64,000 nucleotides of DNA from Viscum album. Lineage: Eukaryota; Streptophyta; Magnoliopsida; Santalales; Viscaceae. This document shows positions 24,762 to 39,899 of the stretch, piece after piece; positions within the stretch are counted from its first letter, which is position 1; every line of letters starts with the position of its first letter. The notes beneath the pieces are model-generated. The model was not told the origin of the DNA, made no database searches, and worked only from the letters and a program-made list of their open reading frames with translations. Position numbers and translations under genes: made by a program. The stretch spans positions 1,119,718,110 to 1,119,782,109 of the forward strand of contig OY728143.1 in the NCBI GenBank assembly GCA_963277665.1. The letters run 5' to 3'.

Positions 24762-27700
24762 TGTAACACTATTTTATTTTATTATATAATTCCCTTTAAA
24801 TAAATTTTATTTCATTTATATCTATCATTATGCACAATATTGATATTTGAAAAATTTTATTTTTTTATGAAAATTTTATTATTTAATGTAACTGTTATAT
24901 ACTTTTTATTGAAATGGTAGATATAAATAGGATAAACCACATTATTAAAAATATATAAAGTTCATTCCCAAATTAAATTATTAATTAAAAATAAATAAGC
25001 ACAAAACATTTAGTAAAGTTATTTTATCCTTAAAAAATGGTTTTAATTTTTTCGGTGAATATTATAATTATTTTATAGAATATTTAGAATTATTATTTCA
25101 TAAAAATGAAAATAATTTTGAAAAAAACTTTTAAAAACTATATTAGTTTCATGTTTTTCGGCTTTTTTTGAATATATTTATTTTCTATTAAATAGTCATA
25201 AATATTGATTTTAGTGGAAAATGTTATTTCTCGTTCACTTATTTATGATTTTCACACTCTTATTAATATGGATTTAAGTTTTAATTTGTTCAATTATATT
25301 ATTAATAATCCAATTATTTTAATTATAATCAACTTTATTATTGAGTTTGGTATAAAACAATTTTATACCTAAATATATATTTTTATGAAAAATAGTTATT
25401 TTGTTTTGTGATTTAATTTTAAATCCATTTCTACTAATTATATAAATTTAATCTCAAAAAATAAATTCCTTATTTTCAATTAGGAGAAAAAATTATTAAA
25501 TACAACCCATTTATTTATTTTTCAATATGAATAGTAATCATAGTAATTGTTGTTTTCATAGTAAAGGTAACATTGGTGAATTAGGGTCAAAACTAATGTG
25601 ATAAGTTATAAAATCAATAAAAAACATTCATTAAATTAATTTTATGATATTATTTCATCCATAATAATTAAAATTTTGAACGTATGATTTTTTTAAAAAA
25701 ATTTGAACATTCATTTTTAAATTAATATTATTTACGTAAAAGATGAAGTCAAAAATGACCCTTTCTTCCTTTTAATATCTATAATATTTATAGATAGTAA
25801 TTAAAAAATTTATAATACAAACTTAATTTATAGTTCAATTAATTTTAATATCTTTTCAATTGATTTTTAATTTTTTACCAAAAAAATAATTACCTTAAAT
25901 TCATCTACAACCCAGATATAGTTCAGCTATATGAAGTATAAAAATCAATTAAATGTTCTTTAAAACTATAAATGTATATTTTTAGTGAGTGATTTAGAGT
26001 GTACCTAGGTTTTAATAGATATGTATATGATATTTATAATGTTTTAAAACTTTTTATATGAATTAAATTTCAATCATGTTGTTTTAAATTTTAAATTAGA
26101 CAATAATTTCAAAAAATTAAATTAATGATATTTTATAATAACAGTTAATTTACTAAATTATTAAAAATTATTAAAAACTACCTTTTTAATATTTAATGGG
26201 ATATAGAGTAAAATATCATCTATGTGCCATTTATTATTAACTTTATATTTATGGTAACATTATTAACACTTAAAATGTAGAATTCTTTATATTGTGGTAA
26301 TTTCCCAAATGGTTAACGATATGGGGGTATAAAACTATGAGATAAGGGTAAGAACATAAATAAAACGTGGTAAAATTTTATAAATTACATGATTTACACT
26401 CATCATCATTTTATATTCTAATTATATCAATTTGGAGATATTTGATAATAAAAATTAATTTCTATTAATTAATTTCTATTTGTAATTCCAAAAGTTCCCC
26501 TCCCATAACTTATAAAAGGGGACATAGAATTTTACATTATTCACATTATTTGATCATTTTAAATCATAAAATCCATTACCTAATATAAAAATATCTTCTC
26601 CAAAAAAATCAAAGATCTTATATACTTTCCAAAATTCTATCCATTCATGGCTTAATGTTTATGAAAAATAATGTTTCTCAGCAAAGAGGTATAATTACTG
26701 GGTGAGTATTTTATATTTTATTTCCAATTATTTATTCATTAAATAAATGGTATAAATTATAAAAATTAATTTATGATATTAAATAAAATAAATTATTTTC
26801 ATCTTTATTGAACTATAATTATTCTCCTTCATCACTTCTATTAGAAAATTATTATTTTTCTTGTACATACATTTCAGCTAACACCTCAACAAAGAATGAT
26901 GATTTGGTTATTTGATTTTGATTTAGACAGATGGTAATAAGTATACATTTAATGATTATATATTATATATGTGATTTAATAATGATTGATTAATTATTAA
27001 TTTTCATTTACCATTATTTTTTTCAACCATCAAAAAATGAAAACAACAATCATGTCAACATATGGACTACCACATCCATGAAGTGATATAATAAATTGTT
27101 CATAACTAAAGTAAATAAATAGTTATAAAAGTATATATAATTATTAATTAATATTCAAATTACATGATTATTATTCTAGATATGAAGTCACCATTATCAA
27201 AGTATATGGATTTGGGCTATAAATCCAAACCATGAATGTAAAAATAAGCAGTTATCACATAGAACATTGACGTTAATTAAAAAGTAATAAAAAATGAAAA
27301 TATTTAATAAGTAAATAAAATAATTTATGAAATACTTAAGTATGGTTCTATATTAAACATATAAATATATATATATTTGGTATATATGAGGTCCAAACTC
27401 AAGAGATGAAAGAAAAGACACGAGGTAAGGGATTTACAACTCAATCCCATTTTTGGATTGTTTATACATGAATTTACATTGAGGAAATTATATATTAATT
27501 CTATAGTAAAATACATAATTTGTTTTCCACTATAATTATTTATATAGAGTACATTTGTTAATTTTTTTCTTCACTATATGTTCACCTAGTATTGAATGAA
27601 TTTTTTTAAATGACTTTATTTACATCTTTGGTAGAAACCCATTTTTCATCCATACCCATGTTTTCAAAAAAATTAGATAATTTTTTTATTAATCTCATAT

Positions 27701-29038
27701 TATTTTTATATTTTATTCTTACAAATGATTTAAATTTTACAAAATGGTTTAAAAAATTATTCTTATTATTTTTCAAACAATGTACTTTTGACAATTTATA
27801 GAATTGTGAAAGGAATATTTATTTTAGAAAACATGGATTGAAAATAATTTCATCTCTTTATGGAAACTCATGGATTTAAATATTTAATTCCAATTATTCA
27901 TTGTTATAAACAAAGAAAATTTTTTCCATATAATTTTATAAGTAATTGGTTTTAAAATAATATATTTCTAAATAAATATGTTATTTTCCCCAAGAAATAT
28001 TCTATGTATATTTTAAATAAATTTAAATATGATTTTTACTTGTTGATGTTAATTATGAATTAATATGGATATGATCCTATGATAGACTCATTATTCATTA
28101 ATTTTGATGGATTATTATTACATGTTTTATATTTTTATGAATCCTATTAACTTTCCTTGTGTAATGATAATATAAATTTGAGAACTATTTTTGTAATACA
28201 TTTTATTTTAAAGGGTTTTGATATGATGATTTGATAAATAATTATTGATCTTGTACCACACAAATGTATGGATTTAATTATTTCAACTGTGTGATAAATA
28301 TTATATATTCCTCAAATACATTTTTAATATTTTATATATCATGAGGTAATTGTGGTATTTGAGTTGATGTGATCAATCTACTATAAGATATAGGTGGTGT
28401 TTCGTGATACATTATAGGAAATTGGGGATGGTGCCTAATCCATTATTATATAGGAAAAAAGTTTTAATTCATCATCCACTATGACTTAATTATCTCATTA
28501 CATATCCCTATCATATGAAATTCTTTCCATACATATGATTTTTCAATAGTTACCTGACATGATTATTATTTGAACATATGGTTTATAATTTATTTATGAA
28601 TTTTATCACTCATAAGATTAATGTATTTAGAATTAATAATGTTTAATTTTATGGATCATGATTTTTATGCAAAATAGATTGGGTATGAAAATTTTAATTT
28701 ATGATCATGATCTTACACCCTTATTTTTATCTTGTTCTTGATTGTGATCATTAATTAATATCTCTTATATTAACCCTTAATGAGAATCTGAGCTCATAAT
28801 TTTTTATGTTTTATTTCCCTAGGTTATAAAGAAATATATTAAGAGGGTATTACAAGTAGCATAATCATTAAGAAGAACATCATGAGATATGTTAAAGAAT
28901 TTAGCAAAATAATAATTTCATGTGAATAATTTTCAAATATACTAAACATTCATTTTTCTTTATATGACTTAATTTATATTTTAAATTTTCATAAAAAAAT
29001 TATGTGATATTTATTTATGTAACATTTTGGTCACTATA
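24762..29038 (+). repeat. First LTR of array C (about 4277 bp)
   Basis: Starts TGTAACACT, and its first 60 bases align with those at 33814. It ends TTGGTCACTATA just before GTTGGCATCATAG. It carries a TATA box at 26511 followed by GGGG, and a GAGGTAAGGGATTT motif at 27423 like those of elements A and D. The boundaries are inferred from alignment with the other two LTRs. Confidence 0.75.
26511..26517 (+). promoter_or_regulatory. TATA box, first LTR of array C
   Basis: TATAAAA in CATAACTTATAAAAGGGG, preceded by a C-rich CCCCTCCC. This is the same promoter layout as in elements A and B. Confidence 0.65.
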
Positions 29039-29309
29039 GTTGGCATCATAGTATGGTCTAGTTAATTTTTAGATATTATGGTTAGAATACATTGTTTAAA
29101 CCTATAGGGATAAGTCAAAGTATAGGGTAACATTATAATATTTTGTTAATGTCTATGGATAACCTCGGATCAACCTATGTTTATATATATTGAAATGAAA
29201 TATTAATGATTTAGACATTCTGTAATTCATATTTAATGATTATACGATATCTCATCATGATTATTTTAGATGTATTCATACAAGTTTCATTTTATTTTTT
29301 GTCAATGGA

Positions 29310-30220
29310 TGGATCTAGAAGAAATCATTCAAACACTTAATTTGATGGACAATGTAGTGATTTTACACCTAGGAAACCAAATTTTATGAGAGTAGGATTA
29401 TGGAATATTTTTATTATTCTTATTAAACATTCTCATTATTTGAATCATTATGAGTTGAAAATGGTTAAAGGAGGGACCAACATATGGTTGAGTCTTTCAA
29501 GAGATAATATAAACATTATGTTAGTGGTTATATTTATCCAAATGTTCCTTAGTGATTAATCAACACTATTTAGAAAATATATTATGTTATCTAGTCTTAA
29601 AAACATAAAAAATATGTCTTATCAATTTTTTGTTTGAAAATAAATGAAGTTCAATGGTTGAATCATATTAAGGATATGAGGAAATAAAATATAATTTAAT
29701 ACATATAATTGTATTTCGATATGATGATGGTTTTTAATAAGTACATCACTCATATTCAAGATAAAAAATATTTAAGGAATTACATTTGCCTATGTAGAAG
29801 AAAGATGAATCCATTGTAAGGTATGATAAAAGTTTTTAAAGATTTTGATGGTATGATTCTAATTTAATCATAATCCATACAGAAACAATTGATCTATTAT
29901 TTAGTGGATTTAAAGCTTGTATCTGAAAGGAATTATATATTAGACACATTAATAGATATGAAGAAATATTTTTATGTTAACTCAAAGTAGAAATGGAAAT
30001 TTGAGATCCCACTATTCCAATGGCTTTGGTAAGAAATGTATGATAGAGTATCCTGAAATAAAGAATTAGTAAAATGATTGAATGGAATTATATTCATCTA
30101 TATTCCATAAATATGGGAAGAAAAATCAGTGTAATTTATTGAATGGAAGTAGGTGCTACTTTATATTTGAGAAGGTGGGTCATAAAGGCTGTGAATGTTA
30201 AAAGGTGTTGAAGAGTCCAT
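29310..30220 (+). pseudogene. gag relic, first unit of array C
   Basis: An ATGGATCTAGAAG start near 29309 resembles the MAGSSR start of gag in element A. Near 30150 a degenerate zinc knuckle reads CYFIFEKVGHKGCEC, from a CX2CX4HX4C motif with the second Cys lost. Stops interrupt the frame throughout. A similar relic with 'SHKGYKYK' occurs in the second unit near 39015. Confidence 0.6.
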
Positions 30221-31069
30221 TTGATATAATTTAGGAATATAAGATGAAAAATAATGAACCATTAATTATATAATACTTAAAATTCAAGTAATATTATAAT
30301 TACCCCACCCAGTGAAATATTATGTAGGTTTTTTATGATGATGATAATCAAAGAAGTCTTAAATATAAAGACAAATGTAAATAATATTTGATCATGACTT
30401 CTAAAGAGGGTTGTAGGAATAACATGATGAACGGTTCTCATATCATACACCCTTTAATAGATAATTTATAATTTTATTATGTATCTACCTAGTCATTTAT
30501 ATTTATGATATTTTATATGGGTATCGAATTAAAACTATAATGATTATATATTGTGTCAGTGGTGAGTAATTTTAATGGTATGATTGTTATCTCTACTCTA
30601 CAGTTTCTCTAAGATTAAAGATATTGAAAATGTGCATCCTAAAAATATTTTAATCATCCCTTTAATTGAATTTGGTGTGAATTTAGAAATTGATCTGATT
30701 TATTTATATAGACCCCATATCTAATTATAGGGAATTGATGTTACTATTCATATTCTAATTGAAATTGCGATCATTTATTAATGAGAGGGTTAATATAAAC
30801 ATCCAATGAAAGTTGCTTAAATATTTTTGGGCTTAATTATTATCCATGAATGGTATTTTTCTTAGATGGTTAGGGATTAAATAAAATATAAGCATACAAA
30901 TAATTAATTGGAGTTTGTTTATGTATTTATAGAATAATTTCGTAGTGTTTATTTAAATAATTAAGTTTAGTTTTAAATAAAACTCATGTCAGGTTGTACG
31001 ACTGCTTCAAAGAAACTTTACAGAATGGACCCCATTGAGTTATAGTAATTATAAGATGAAAATATAGTA

Positions 31070-31560
31070 TAATATTGATATGGGATTCATATGTCCTAGT
31101 GCGTCACCTTGGGGTTTACCAATTCTTATTGTTAAAAATAATTACGAATCAATGCATATTTAAAATGAATATCGAGAACTTAACAAGATTAATATCAATA
31201 AAAAGAATCTTGTACCAATTATTAATGGTATTTTTATAAATTATGAGGGTTTGAAAACTATTACAATATTCACCTTCATTATGAATTTAATAAATTTAAT
31301 ATTAATAAGGATATTGTTACTAATACAACCTTCTTTTTGAGGTGTGGGATTTTAAAATTTTTAGTGATGCCATTTGGACTTACTAAATCTCCTATTATCT
31401 TCATGAATTTAATGGATTGAATTTTTAGAGATTACCATGATCATTTTTTGGTATTATTTATGGATGAAATTATTAGATATTCTAATAGTAAGTTAGATTA
31501 TTAAAATCACTTGAGAATTTTTCTGAAGACCGTATGAAAAGAGAATTTATATGAAACATT
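31070..31560 (+). pseudogene. Gypsy reverse transcriptase relic, first unit of array C
   Basis: Reverse transcriptase copies the element RNA into DNA. Here GFICPSASPWGLPILIVK-like text near 31085-31130 is followed by NEYRELNKININKKNLVP near 31168-31220. Near 31340-31400 CGILKFLVMPFGLTKSP is readable; 'FxVMPFGLxxAP' is diagnostic of Gypsy reverse transcriptases. The catalytic box appears near 31455 as a changed FMDE in place of (F/V)IDD. Frameshifts and stops separate the blocks, so it is inactive. Confidence 0.85.
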
Positions 31561-32639
31561 TACCAACTATGAATTTGATATTCATATGGTTTATTTCTTG
31601 TGTCATATAATATTATGTGATGCCATACCATTAAATCCTTAAAAGATATATGTCTTAGATAAGTGGACTAGAAAACCCAAAACAATCAAATAATAGTTTT
31701 ATTTTTTAATGGGTATTACTATATTTTTCAAATATATCACCTATCTATCTAATCTACTCTCCAAGATGACTCCCATGTGGGTAATCTCTAATGGATAGAT
31801 GAATGTGGGGATAATTATAATGAACTAAAGAGATGGTCGGTTAGTGATCCTATAAAAACCCTACACTATTTTAGAGAAGGGTTTTTTTCTATAACGATGA
31901 ATCAATGAAGGGAATCAACTGTTTTCTCATGTAGAATGATGTTGTAATAACGTATTCCATGGAAAAGAAGAAAATACGTGAGGAAAATTACCCAACTCAT
32001 AATATGTAGATAGAAGTGGTAATTTTTATGTTGAAGATTAGAGGAATTATCTTCATGGTGAAATGTGTGACATATATACAAAGTTCATAAATGTTTTAAT
32101 TATATATCCACATAGAAAGAGTTAAATGTTTTCAATATATGATGGTTGGAATGGATTAAATATTATGACTGATCAATACATTACCACACTCAGAAACCAA
32201 CAAAGGTGGATAATGCTTTGATTTGGAAGGACCAAGCTCATTTATCCATGAAAAATATTGAATGATATTGAATAATTTTTAATATTCGGAATATGTTTCA
32301 TTAAATCCTATGAAAAGAGGATCACTATTATCTTTGTTATATAAAAGTTCAACAATACGTCCATATGAATATTATAGACGTTCAACGGTATAAAGTACAT
32401 TCAAAAATGAAAGTAATGAGTTTTCCTGATATTGAAAATGAAAGTTATAGATTTATATGTATTATAAATAGAGAACGTGTCATTTGAATATCAAAATTGA
32501 ATAAGGGGAAATTAGATAAAGATCATAGATTATAATTCTTTATTCATCCAAGAAGTAGAAATATTAATAGAGATCTTAAAGAATAATTCTTCAATGAAAA
32601 TAGGAAAAGGTATATTAGAGAGTATGTATTTTGATTCTT

Positions 32640-33180
32640 GATATTTATGAAATTTATGGCTGATAGATGAATGTATATGGGTATTTTATTACCATTACCC
32701 ATAACTGAAAGGTAATTGGAAAACATTACCATGTATATTTTCATTAGTCATCCATAAAAATCTAAAGGGAACAACATTATTTGGGTTATAGTAAATTTTA
32801 TTATGAATTTAGTACAATTCATTTACATACGATAAGAATTAACCATTGTTCATATTTCTAGGTTATACATTTAGTATTTTGTGAGATTAAATGTATTACC
32901 TCATTATATTTTATATTATTGGGATATGAGCTCTATATTGATGTTATGTTGATGTTTTCATTAATCTCTCAATTTAGAGTTGTGATTTAGTACTTATTAT
33001 CATCCTTAAAAATATAGTCAATCTTATCGAACCATTAAAATAACAGAAAATATATTGAGATTTTTTCACTAGATTTCAATGGTCATTTGGATCATTTACT
33101 TCCTCTATTTATTTTTTCATACAATAATTGATCTCACTCATGCATTTAGATGGACCCTCATGAATCCCTCTATGGGATAA
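32640..33180 (+). pseudogene. Integrase core relic, first unit of array C
   Basis: Near 32760-32830 the text reads SKGNNIIWVIVNFIMNLVQF, matching the Gypsy integrase segment 'S.G.DAIWVIVDRLTKSAHF' downstream of the first catalytic Asp. The frame is broken on both sides. Integrase inserts the DNA copy into the genome. Confidence 0.75.
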
Positions 33181-33409
33181 AGTACAGAACTATAACATGT
33201 TGACTAGAAGCTAGAGAAATAAATATGTTGGTACATAAGATATATAAAATATGAAAAACAATATTAGAAACATTCAATAATATATATGGGATTACCATAG
33301 TTAATAGAAATTTTTTTTTGAAAATCGTCGGTGAGATCTAGAGTTTGATGTTGTTGAAAAAGGATTATTATGATTATATCCATGGAAGATGGTTATGAGA
33401 TTTGGTAAA

Positions 33410-33740
33410 AAGGGAATATCATACCCCAATATATCCAACCCCATGAAATTACTAATCATATTGGGATGATATATTAACATTTGGAACTTCCACTAAATCT
33501 CTCTCATGTTCATGATGTGTTCCATGTATCATTCATGGGGAAGTACATAACCGATCCTTAACTTAAACTGAACTCAAATTCCATACTTCTAGAAAATGAT
33601 CTCACTTATGTGGAATAACTGGTGGAGATTATGGATCATAGAGAGTATGTTCTATGAAATAGTATTACTCACTTGTTCAATGTTTTATGGAGAACCCAAA
33701 AATTAAAGAAAACCACATAAGAACTAGATGATATGATGTA
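33410..33740 (+). pseudogene. Integrase C-terminal / chromodomain-like relic, first unit
   Basis: Near 33480-33560 LELPLNLSHVHDVFHVSFMG is readable, matching the 'L...L..VHDVFHVS.L.KY' tail of plant Gypsy integrases. It is followed by TYVE, EIMDHREYVL and LFNVLWRTQK, which resemble the usual 'ILD...LR.K.I..VKVLWRN' segment. That points to a chromovirus-like (possibly Tekay) lineage, but the domain is too decayed to be certain. Confidence 0.75.
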
Positions 33741-33813
33741 ATAAGCATGCCCTCAATATTTTGTATTAGTGTGATGGAATTTAAAGGGAGAGAGTAATTC
33801 TAGGTGTGAATAA

Positions 33814-33994
33814 TGAAACACCAGAATATTTTATTATATTATTCTCGGTAAATAAATTTTACTTCTTTTATTCCTTGTTTTACACATAACAACGAGGTTA
33901 AATAATTCATGTTATACAATTGAAACATTGTTATATAATATGATTGTTATCGCCAGGACATTGAACTTTTTAGTATGAATATGATTAATCACAT

Positions 33995-34030
<36 letters not shown>

Positions 34031-37000
34031 CTAACTCAATAATAATTTATTAATTTATATGTAATAAGAATAAAAAATTTATCATTCATTTTATTCTTCA
34101 AAAATTATTTTTCTTCAAAAATTGGTTTTATTGATTTTTGAGAGAAAATATTATTATAAATTTCTAGATTTTTTAGATTTTTTTCCTGATAAAAAATATA
34201 TTATTTTTTAAATCATCATTTCAAAATTAGAATAGGGAATTATTTTTATCTTAAAATAATAACCTTCTAGTGAAAAAAGGAAAATATAGATTATTATTGA
34301 AAATTATATTTTTTATTTAATTATTTAAAATATATGAATTGGTTTTTAAATTGTATAATAGTAGAATTTGTTACATTATAATATGTCTAATCTAATTAAT
34401 TTCATTGGAATAAATCTTATTATTTAATTTGGTATAAAACGTTTCTATGTTTTAATGTCATTCTTTAAAAAATATTTTTTTTTGATGTTTTCTATTTTTC
34501 TGTAATGTAATTTTCTCATCTAATAGAAATTGAATCTTGAGAAATGGACTCCATATTTGGGATCCTGATTTAATTTTTTTAAATAGTGCCATTTTATTTT
34601 GGATTTGTGTGAATATTAATCAGAGTAAATTTTACTACCATATTAAAGATAAAATGGTTTTAATATGGTCAAAACAAATGTAATAAGGATTAAAATTCAT
34701 TAAAACTCTTGAATTTATGTCATTGGACGAGTCAATATATTTAGTAATCATCCAAACAAAAAAATATTTAATTTATCATTTAAATTTGATTTTGACCATT
34801 CTAATATTTATGTAATATATAAATTAAAAAAATCACTCTCTTTAATTTTATGTGTATAATATATTGTGATAGAGATAAAAACAACATATTTATGGAAATA
34901 AATTGTTTTTTGAAATATTAATGAATACTTATTACCATTATAATTTATTTTTTAATTTTTTTTTGAAATAAGTAACCTCACATCATACTCAACACACTCA
35001 AAAATAGTTCTTATGCTAGCATCTCATTCAATGACTTCAAAAAACACTAAAATTAATATTGTTTGAGTGTGGTATATTTTCACCTGAATTTTATATTTAT
35101 ATTTTTTATAATAAATATTTAAAAAATGTTTTTATTCAAATTCATTTGAGGTCATGTTTCATTTAATTTTGAATTAAATTATTAATTTAAAAATGACATT
35201 AATGATATTTTATAGTAAATAATATTTTATTAAATGATTTAAAAATCACAAAAATATTATAATCAAAAAATTAATTGAATGTGACTCAAAATATCAATCA
35301 TTATCCATTTATGATTCAATTGTGCATTAATATCTACATTTTTATCCCTGAAAGAGTAGAAATCGTTGATTTTGTACTAATTATCTAAATGGTTAGTGGG
35401 GGTTAAAAAATAAGAGTTGGGGGTAAAAAAATATCCAAAACATGTTAAATTTTTATGGTATGAGATTATTTTGAAAAAATAATATCCAATAATATAATTA
35501 TATCATTTTGGAGATATTTATTCATTATAATTAAACTACATTAATTTAATACTTCAAAAAGTCCAAGAGTGTCCCTCCCCTCACTAAGAAAAGGGAAACA
35601 TTTATCCTTAATTTTTCACGATAATTTAGCATTATTTATGAAAAAAATATATACTAATATTATCCATGACTATGTGACCACATATTATATCTTATTTTAT
35701 TTCAAAAAACCTATCATTCAAGGCACAAGTTATAGTCCAAATCATGTTTTTCAACGAACACATATAACTCTTAAATGAGGGTTTCCAATTTAATTTCATG
35801 TTATACCATCAATAAAGCAACAGAATCAATTATAAAATAATTAATTCAGTATATTAATTATAATTAATTTTCAGGTTGATTATTAAACAACAATTATACA
35901 CTATCATCCAATCTATTTTAATATTATAATTTTATTCATGCATATGTGTGGACAACCACCAACACGAAGAGATGTGAATGATTTTTTACTTAAACATTAC
36001 ATGGGTGATAATGAAGAAAAATTTATTGAATCTATATGATTTATATGACATAATATATATTATATAAACTTTAATTATTATATACCTTTATTTCATTATG
36101 TCCATCAAAAAATGCTACAACACTCTTGTGTACATACATACAACCATATCCACAAAGTGATGTAATTTATTTGTCATCCCCACTTTATATGAATAGTTAT
36201 AAATGTATATATAGTGGCTAAATATAATACTCATGAAATTATTAACATTGTGTAAATTATTGATCAATTATCCATGTATAATTATCTTGACATCCAAACA
36301 AAAACATATATAAAAAAAATAGTTATCACATAAAATAGTGATTTTAATAACAAATTGTTTGTAAAAGAGTTATAGGATGTTATAATTAAATATTATATGT
36401 CATAATATATATGGTTATTTTTTCACAACAAATTTATTATAAATTTTTATATATAATACATGAGAGTTTAACACAGGTGAAGAAAGATTGGACTTGAGGT
36501 AAGGGATTTGTGTCTCAATCCCATTTTATTTAGGATTGTTGATGTTTGAATTTTCATTAAGGAAATTAGATTATACTTATCTTGTAAATACCTTCCATTT
36601 ATAAAATCATATTATTATTTATATAGAAATCATTGGTTATTTTAAGATTCCCCACATTATGTACTCATGAGATTGAAATATATTTTTAATTAAACTCATA
36701 TTTATTTCTCACTCATTTGGGAAAAGTTTTCCCTATATATCTATTTTTTATTGGAAGGTCTTAATTTTTTTTAATATTATATTGTTCTTTTTTAACATTA
36801 TTTTTACCGATGATTGAATTTTTACAATGTTATTTAAAAGGTATCTTATTTGTATTTTATGAATGAGATATTTTTTTACTATGGAAAATATTTTTTCAAT
36901 GGAATATTTTCTTCAAAATAAATGGCATGAATAGAATTTCCCACTGTTATTAATACTAAATTATTTGAGGTTTTGTTTCATATTTTCCATGTTATTTGCG

Positions 37001-37872
37001 AGGAAATGTTTTTCCATCATATTTTCGAAATATTTGAATTTTAAAAAAGTAATTGAAAAACGAGAAGGTTATTTTCCCTATGATATATTCTTTGGATCTT
37101 TAAAGAAATTTTCATATAAGATGATTTCCATTAATGTTAAATATGGTTCACTTTTTATATGATCCAATGATGACACAATTATTCTTTCACTTAGTTTTTT
37201 AGAATTATGATGGTGATTTGAAGAAAAAACTTATTTATTTTCCATGGATTGTTCTGTAATGAATTTATGGAATGTTTATGAAACCCATTTCTTTTCCTTG
37301 GTTCTAATTTGATAAAATGATTAATATTTAATTATCACGTGGAAAACATAAGTATTGTTTTATTATATGACCCATGGGATCAATGTTATATATCCCTTCA
37401 ATGAAAAGGGTAAATTTTTTTCTCATTAGATAATTATGTGTTGTGAGTTGATGTTTTCGATACAATATTGGAAACATGTGATGTTTCCTGATCCACAATG
37501 GAAAAAGGTGATGATACGTGATCTATAATTATATGGGAAACAAGTGTTGATTCTTGATCCACTATTATTATATTATCTCGCTAGTTTACCAGGATATATA
37601 TATCAGTGTATACGTATTTTTTGTGCCAAACTTATAAGACATCATTATGATTTGAACATATAGTTCATAATTGATTTATAATTTTTTCTCACTTTTATGA
37701 TACATATAATTTCATATGATAAAATTTTATTCCATGACTCATGATTTTGATCAATGATAGATTGGGTAGGAAGTTTTCAAATTAATATCATTAAGTCATT
37801 CCCTTAAACTTATATCATGCTTTCTCTTGGTCAAAGGTTAATATTTTTCTTGGGTATGTTTGGGTCATTATA
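33814..37872 (+). repeat. Second LTR of array C (about 4059 bp)
   Basis: Starts TGAAACACCAG, aligned with 24762. It contains GACTTGAGGTAAGGGATTTG near 36490, preceded by an ACACAG that resembles a splice acceptor. It ends GGGTCATTATA before the decayed primer site GTTTGTATTAG. The TATA box appears lost (CTAAGAAAAGGG near 35584). It holds the AT microsatellite at 33998. Confidence 0.75.
33998..34028. repeat. TA dinucleotide microsatellite
   Basis: About fifteen uninterrupted TA units in the U3 of the second LTR of array C. The other two LTRs lack it, so it expanded after they separated. Confidence 0.9.
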
Positions 37873-39899
37873 GTTTGTATTAGAATAGCTTTTAGTTCAT
37901 ATTTATATATTAGGGTTAGAAGAAAATGGTGAAAACCCTGAGGATAATACTATGTAAAGGATAAAATTCTATAGTTTTGGTAATGACTATGAATATCCAA
38001 GGTTAAACAATGGTTTTTGTAGACTGAGAAGAAAGTTTCATGACATATTCATTATATAAATAATATTTCATTGTTACATAATAGATCACATTGATTATTA
38101 TAGATTCTTTTTTACACCTTACATTTTGGTTTTAGTTAGTGTATGGAACAAAAATACATCGTGATAACAATGAAGGGGATGGTAAATACAACGATTGTCC
38201 GCCTCTGTAACAAAATATTATGAGATATAGAATTCATAATAATTTTTCTATAATCATGTAACTTTATCATACTCTAAATAATGTTGAGATTCTTAATTAT
38301 TAGATTATGGACAACATATTTTTGAGTCATTCATGAGGAACCATCAATTTTAATTTAGTGTTTCTTCTGTTTCACAAGTGGCTAAGTGATAGAATAGTAG
38401 AATTGTGAAAAATATTTTCTATTCTCTAGTTATCAAAAAATTAAAGATTTTTCCTAGCCACTAATCATTATTAAGGATAAAAAGATGAAATGTAGATTAT
38501 TATTATAAATATGTGGAAAGGGTAAGAAACTAACTCCTTGCAATAGGATGAGTATAAGAGGATATCTTATAGAAATTACATCCCTCATATTCTATGATGA
38601 AAATGGATAATTAATTCCATCATATTATGTAGAAGGTTGATAATTACATTGGTAATTATGTGGAAAATTTTACAAGAAAATAAAGTAATGTTTCTAGTTT
38701 AATCATCAACCCTGAAAGAAATAATGATCGATTCTATGGTGGATTAAGACATATTGAATCAAATTATTTAGAAAAAAGAGAATTTACTAGATATAATGAA
38801 ATAATATTATGTGAACTCAAGATAGAAATATAAATTATAAATTCCAACTGGTCCCATGTATATGATAATAAAAATATGTAGTATTATCATGAATACAAAA
38901 ATAAATTACATGGTGGAAAAAAAATTCTAGCCTTATACAAGAAGGAAATGGGGGAATAAAAATCAATGAAAGTTATTGAAAAGAGCTGCAAGGTGATTTA
39001 AATTTTTAAATGTTAGTCACAAAGGCTATAAATATAAATAGGTGATGATGATTCCAATTAATATAATGGAGTAAATGAAGATTCCAAATAATTTACCACC
39101 CACGATCTAATGCTATAAATGTAAGGAGTATGAAAATTATTGAAACTAGTTAAATATATGAAGGTTTTATTTGAGGATCTACATAAAAAACCTCTTTATC
39201 CCAAATAAAAATGGAATTAACATGTGATCAAAACTTCCAATTTGGGTTACAAGAATTAAATGGTGAAAGGAACACATATAATCCACTCTAGAACACATAT
39301 TTTATTATTTAATTTTTTCTCTACCTACTCATTTATAACCAAGGAATTTTACAAGGTTTTTGAATTCCCATATCAATGATTATATATTGAGTTAGTGGTG
39401 AAAAATTTTAATTTTATGATGGTTACATATCATGTGTATAGTTCCCATATGATAAATTTATGTGGGAATGTTCTACCTGAAAATATTAAGATTTTCCCAT
39501 TGGTTTGATTTTATGTGATTCTATACATGGATTACAATTCTTTATATGGAATCAATATCAAATATTTAGGAAGTAATTTAAATATCATATTCCAAATGGA
39601 CCTATTATTTTTTATTATTGTTTGTATGAATAATAAATTCTAATGGAAATAGAATCTATCTTTTGGGACTGCATTCTTATCCCTGAATGGTATTTATCTC
39701 ATATGTTTATGGAGAAAATAAACATTGATGATATACCCATTCTTCATGTGTTTTTTTATTTAATTACAAAATAATTTTTTCATCTTCCACTAAATCATGA
39801 ATTTGATTTTCTAATAAAAATCATACCAAGTGCTACACCAATTTTAAATACTCTTGAAATAATTATCCAATTTAGTTTTAGTAATTGAAGAATCAAATA

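Larger units (their letters stand above)
29039..33813 (+). mobile_element. First interior of array C with gag-pol relics
   Basis: Begins with the decayed primer site GTTGGCATCATAG and ends with a GGGAGAGAG purine tract before the next LTR start at 33814. Gag, reverse transcriptase, integrase and integrase-tail relics occur in that order. About 1.1 kb between the reverse transcriptase and integrase relics presumably held RNase H, but no motif there is safe to call. Many stops look like C-to-T decay. Confidence 0.75.
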
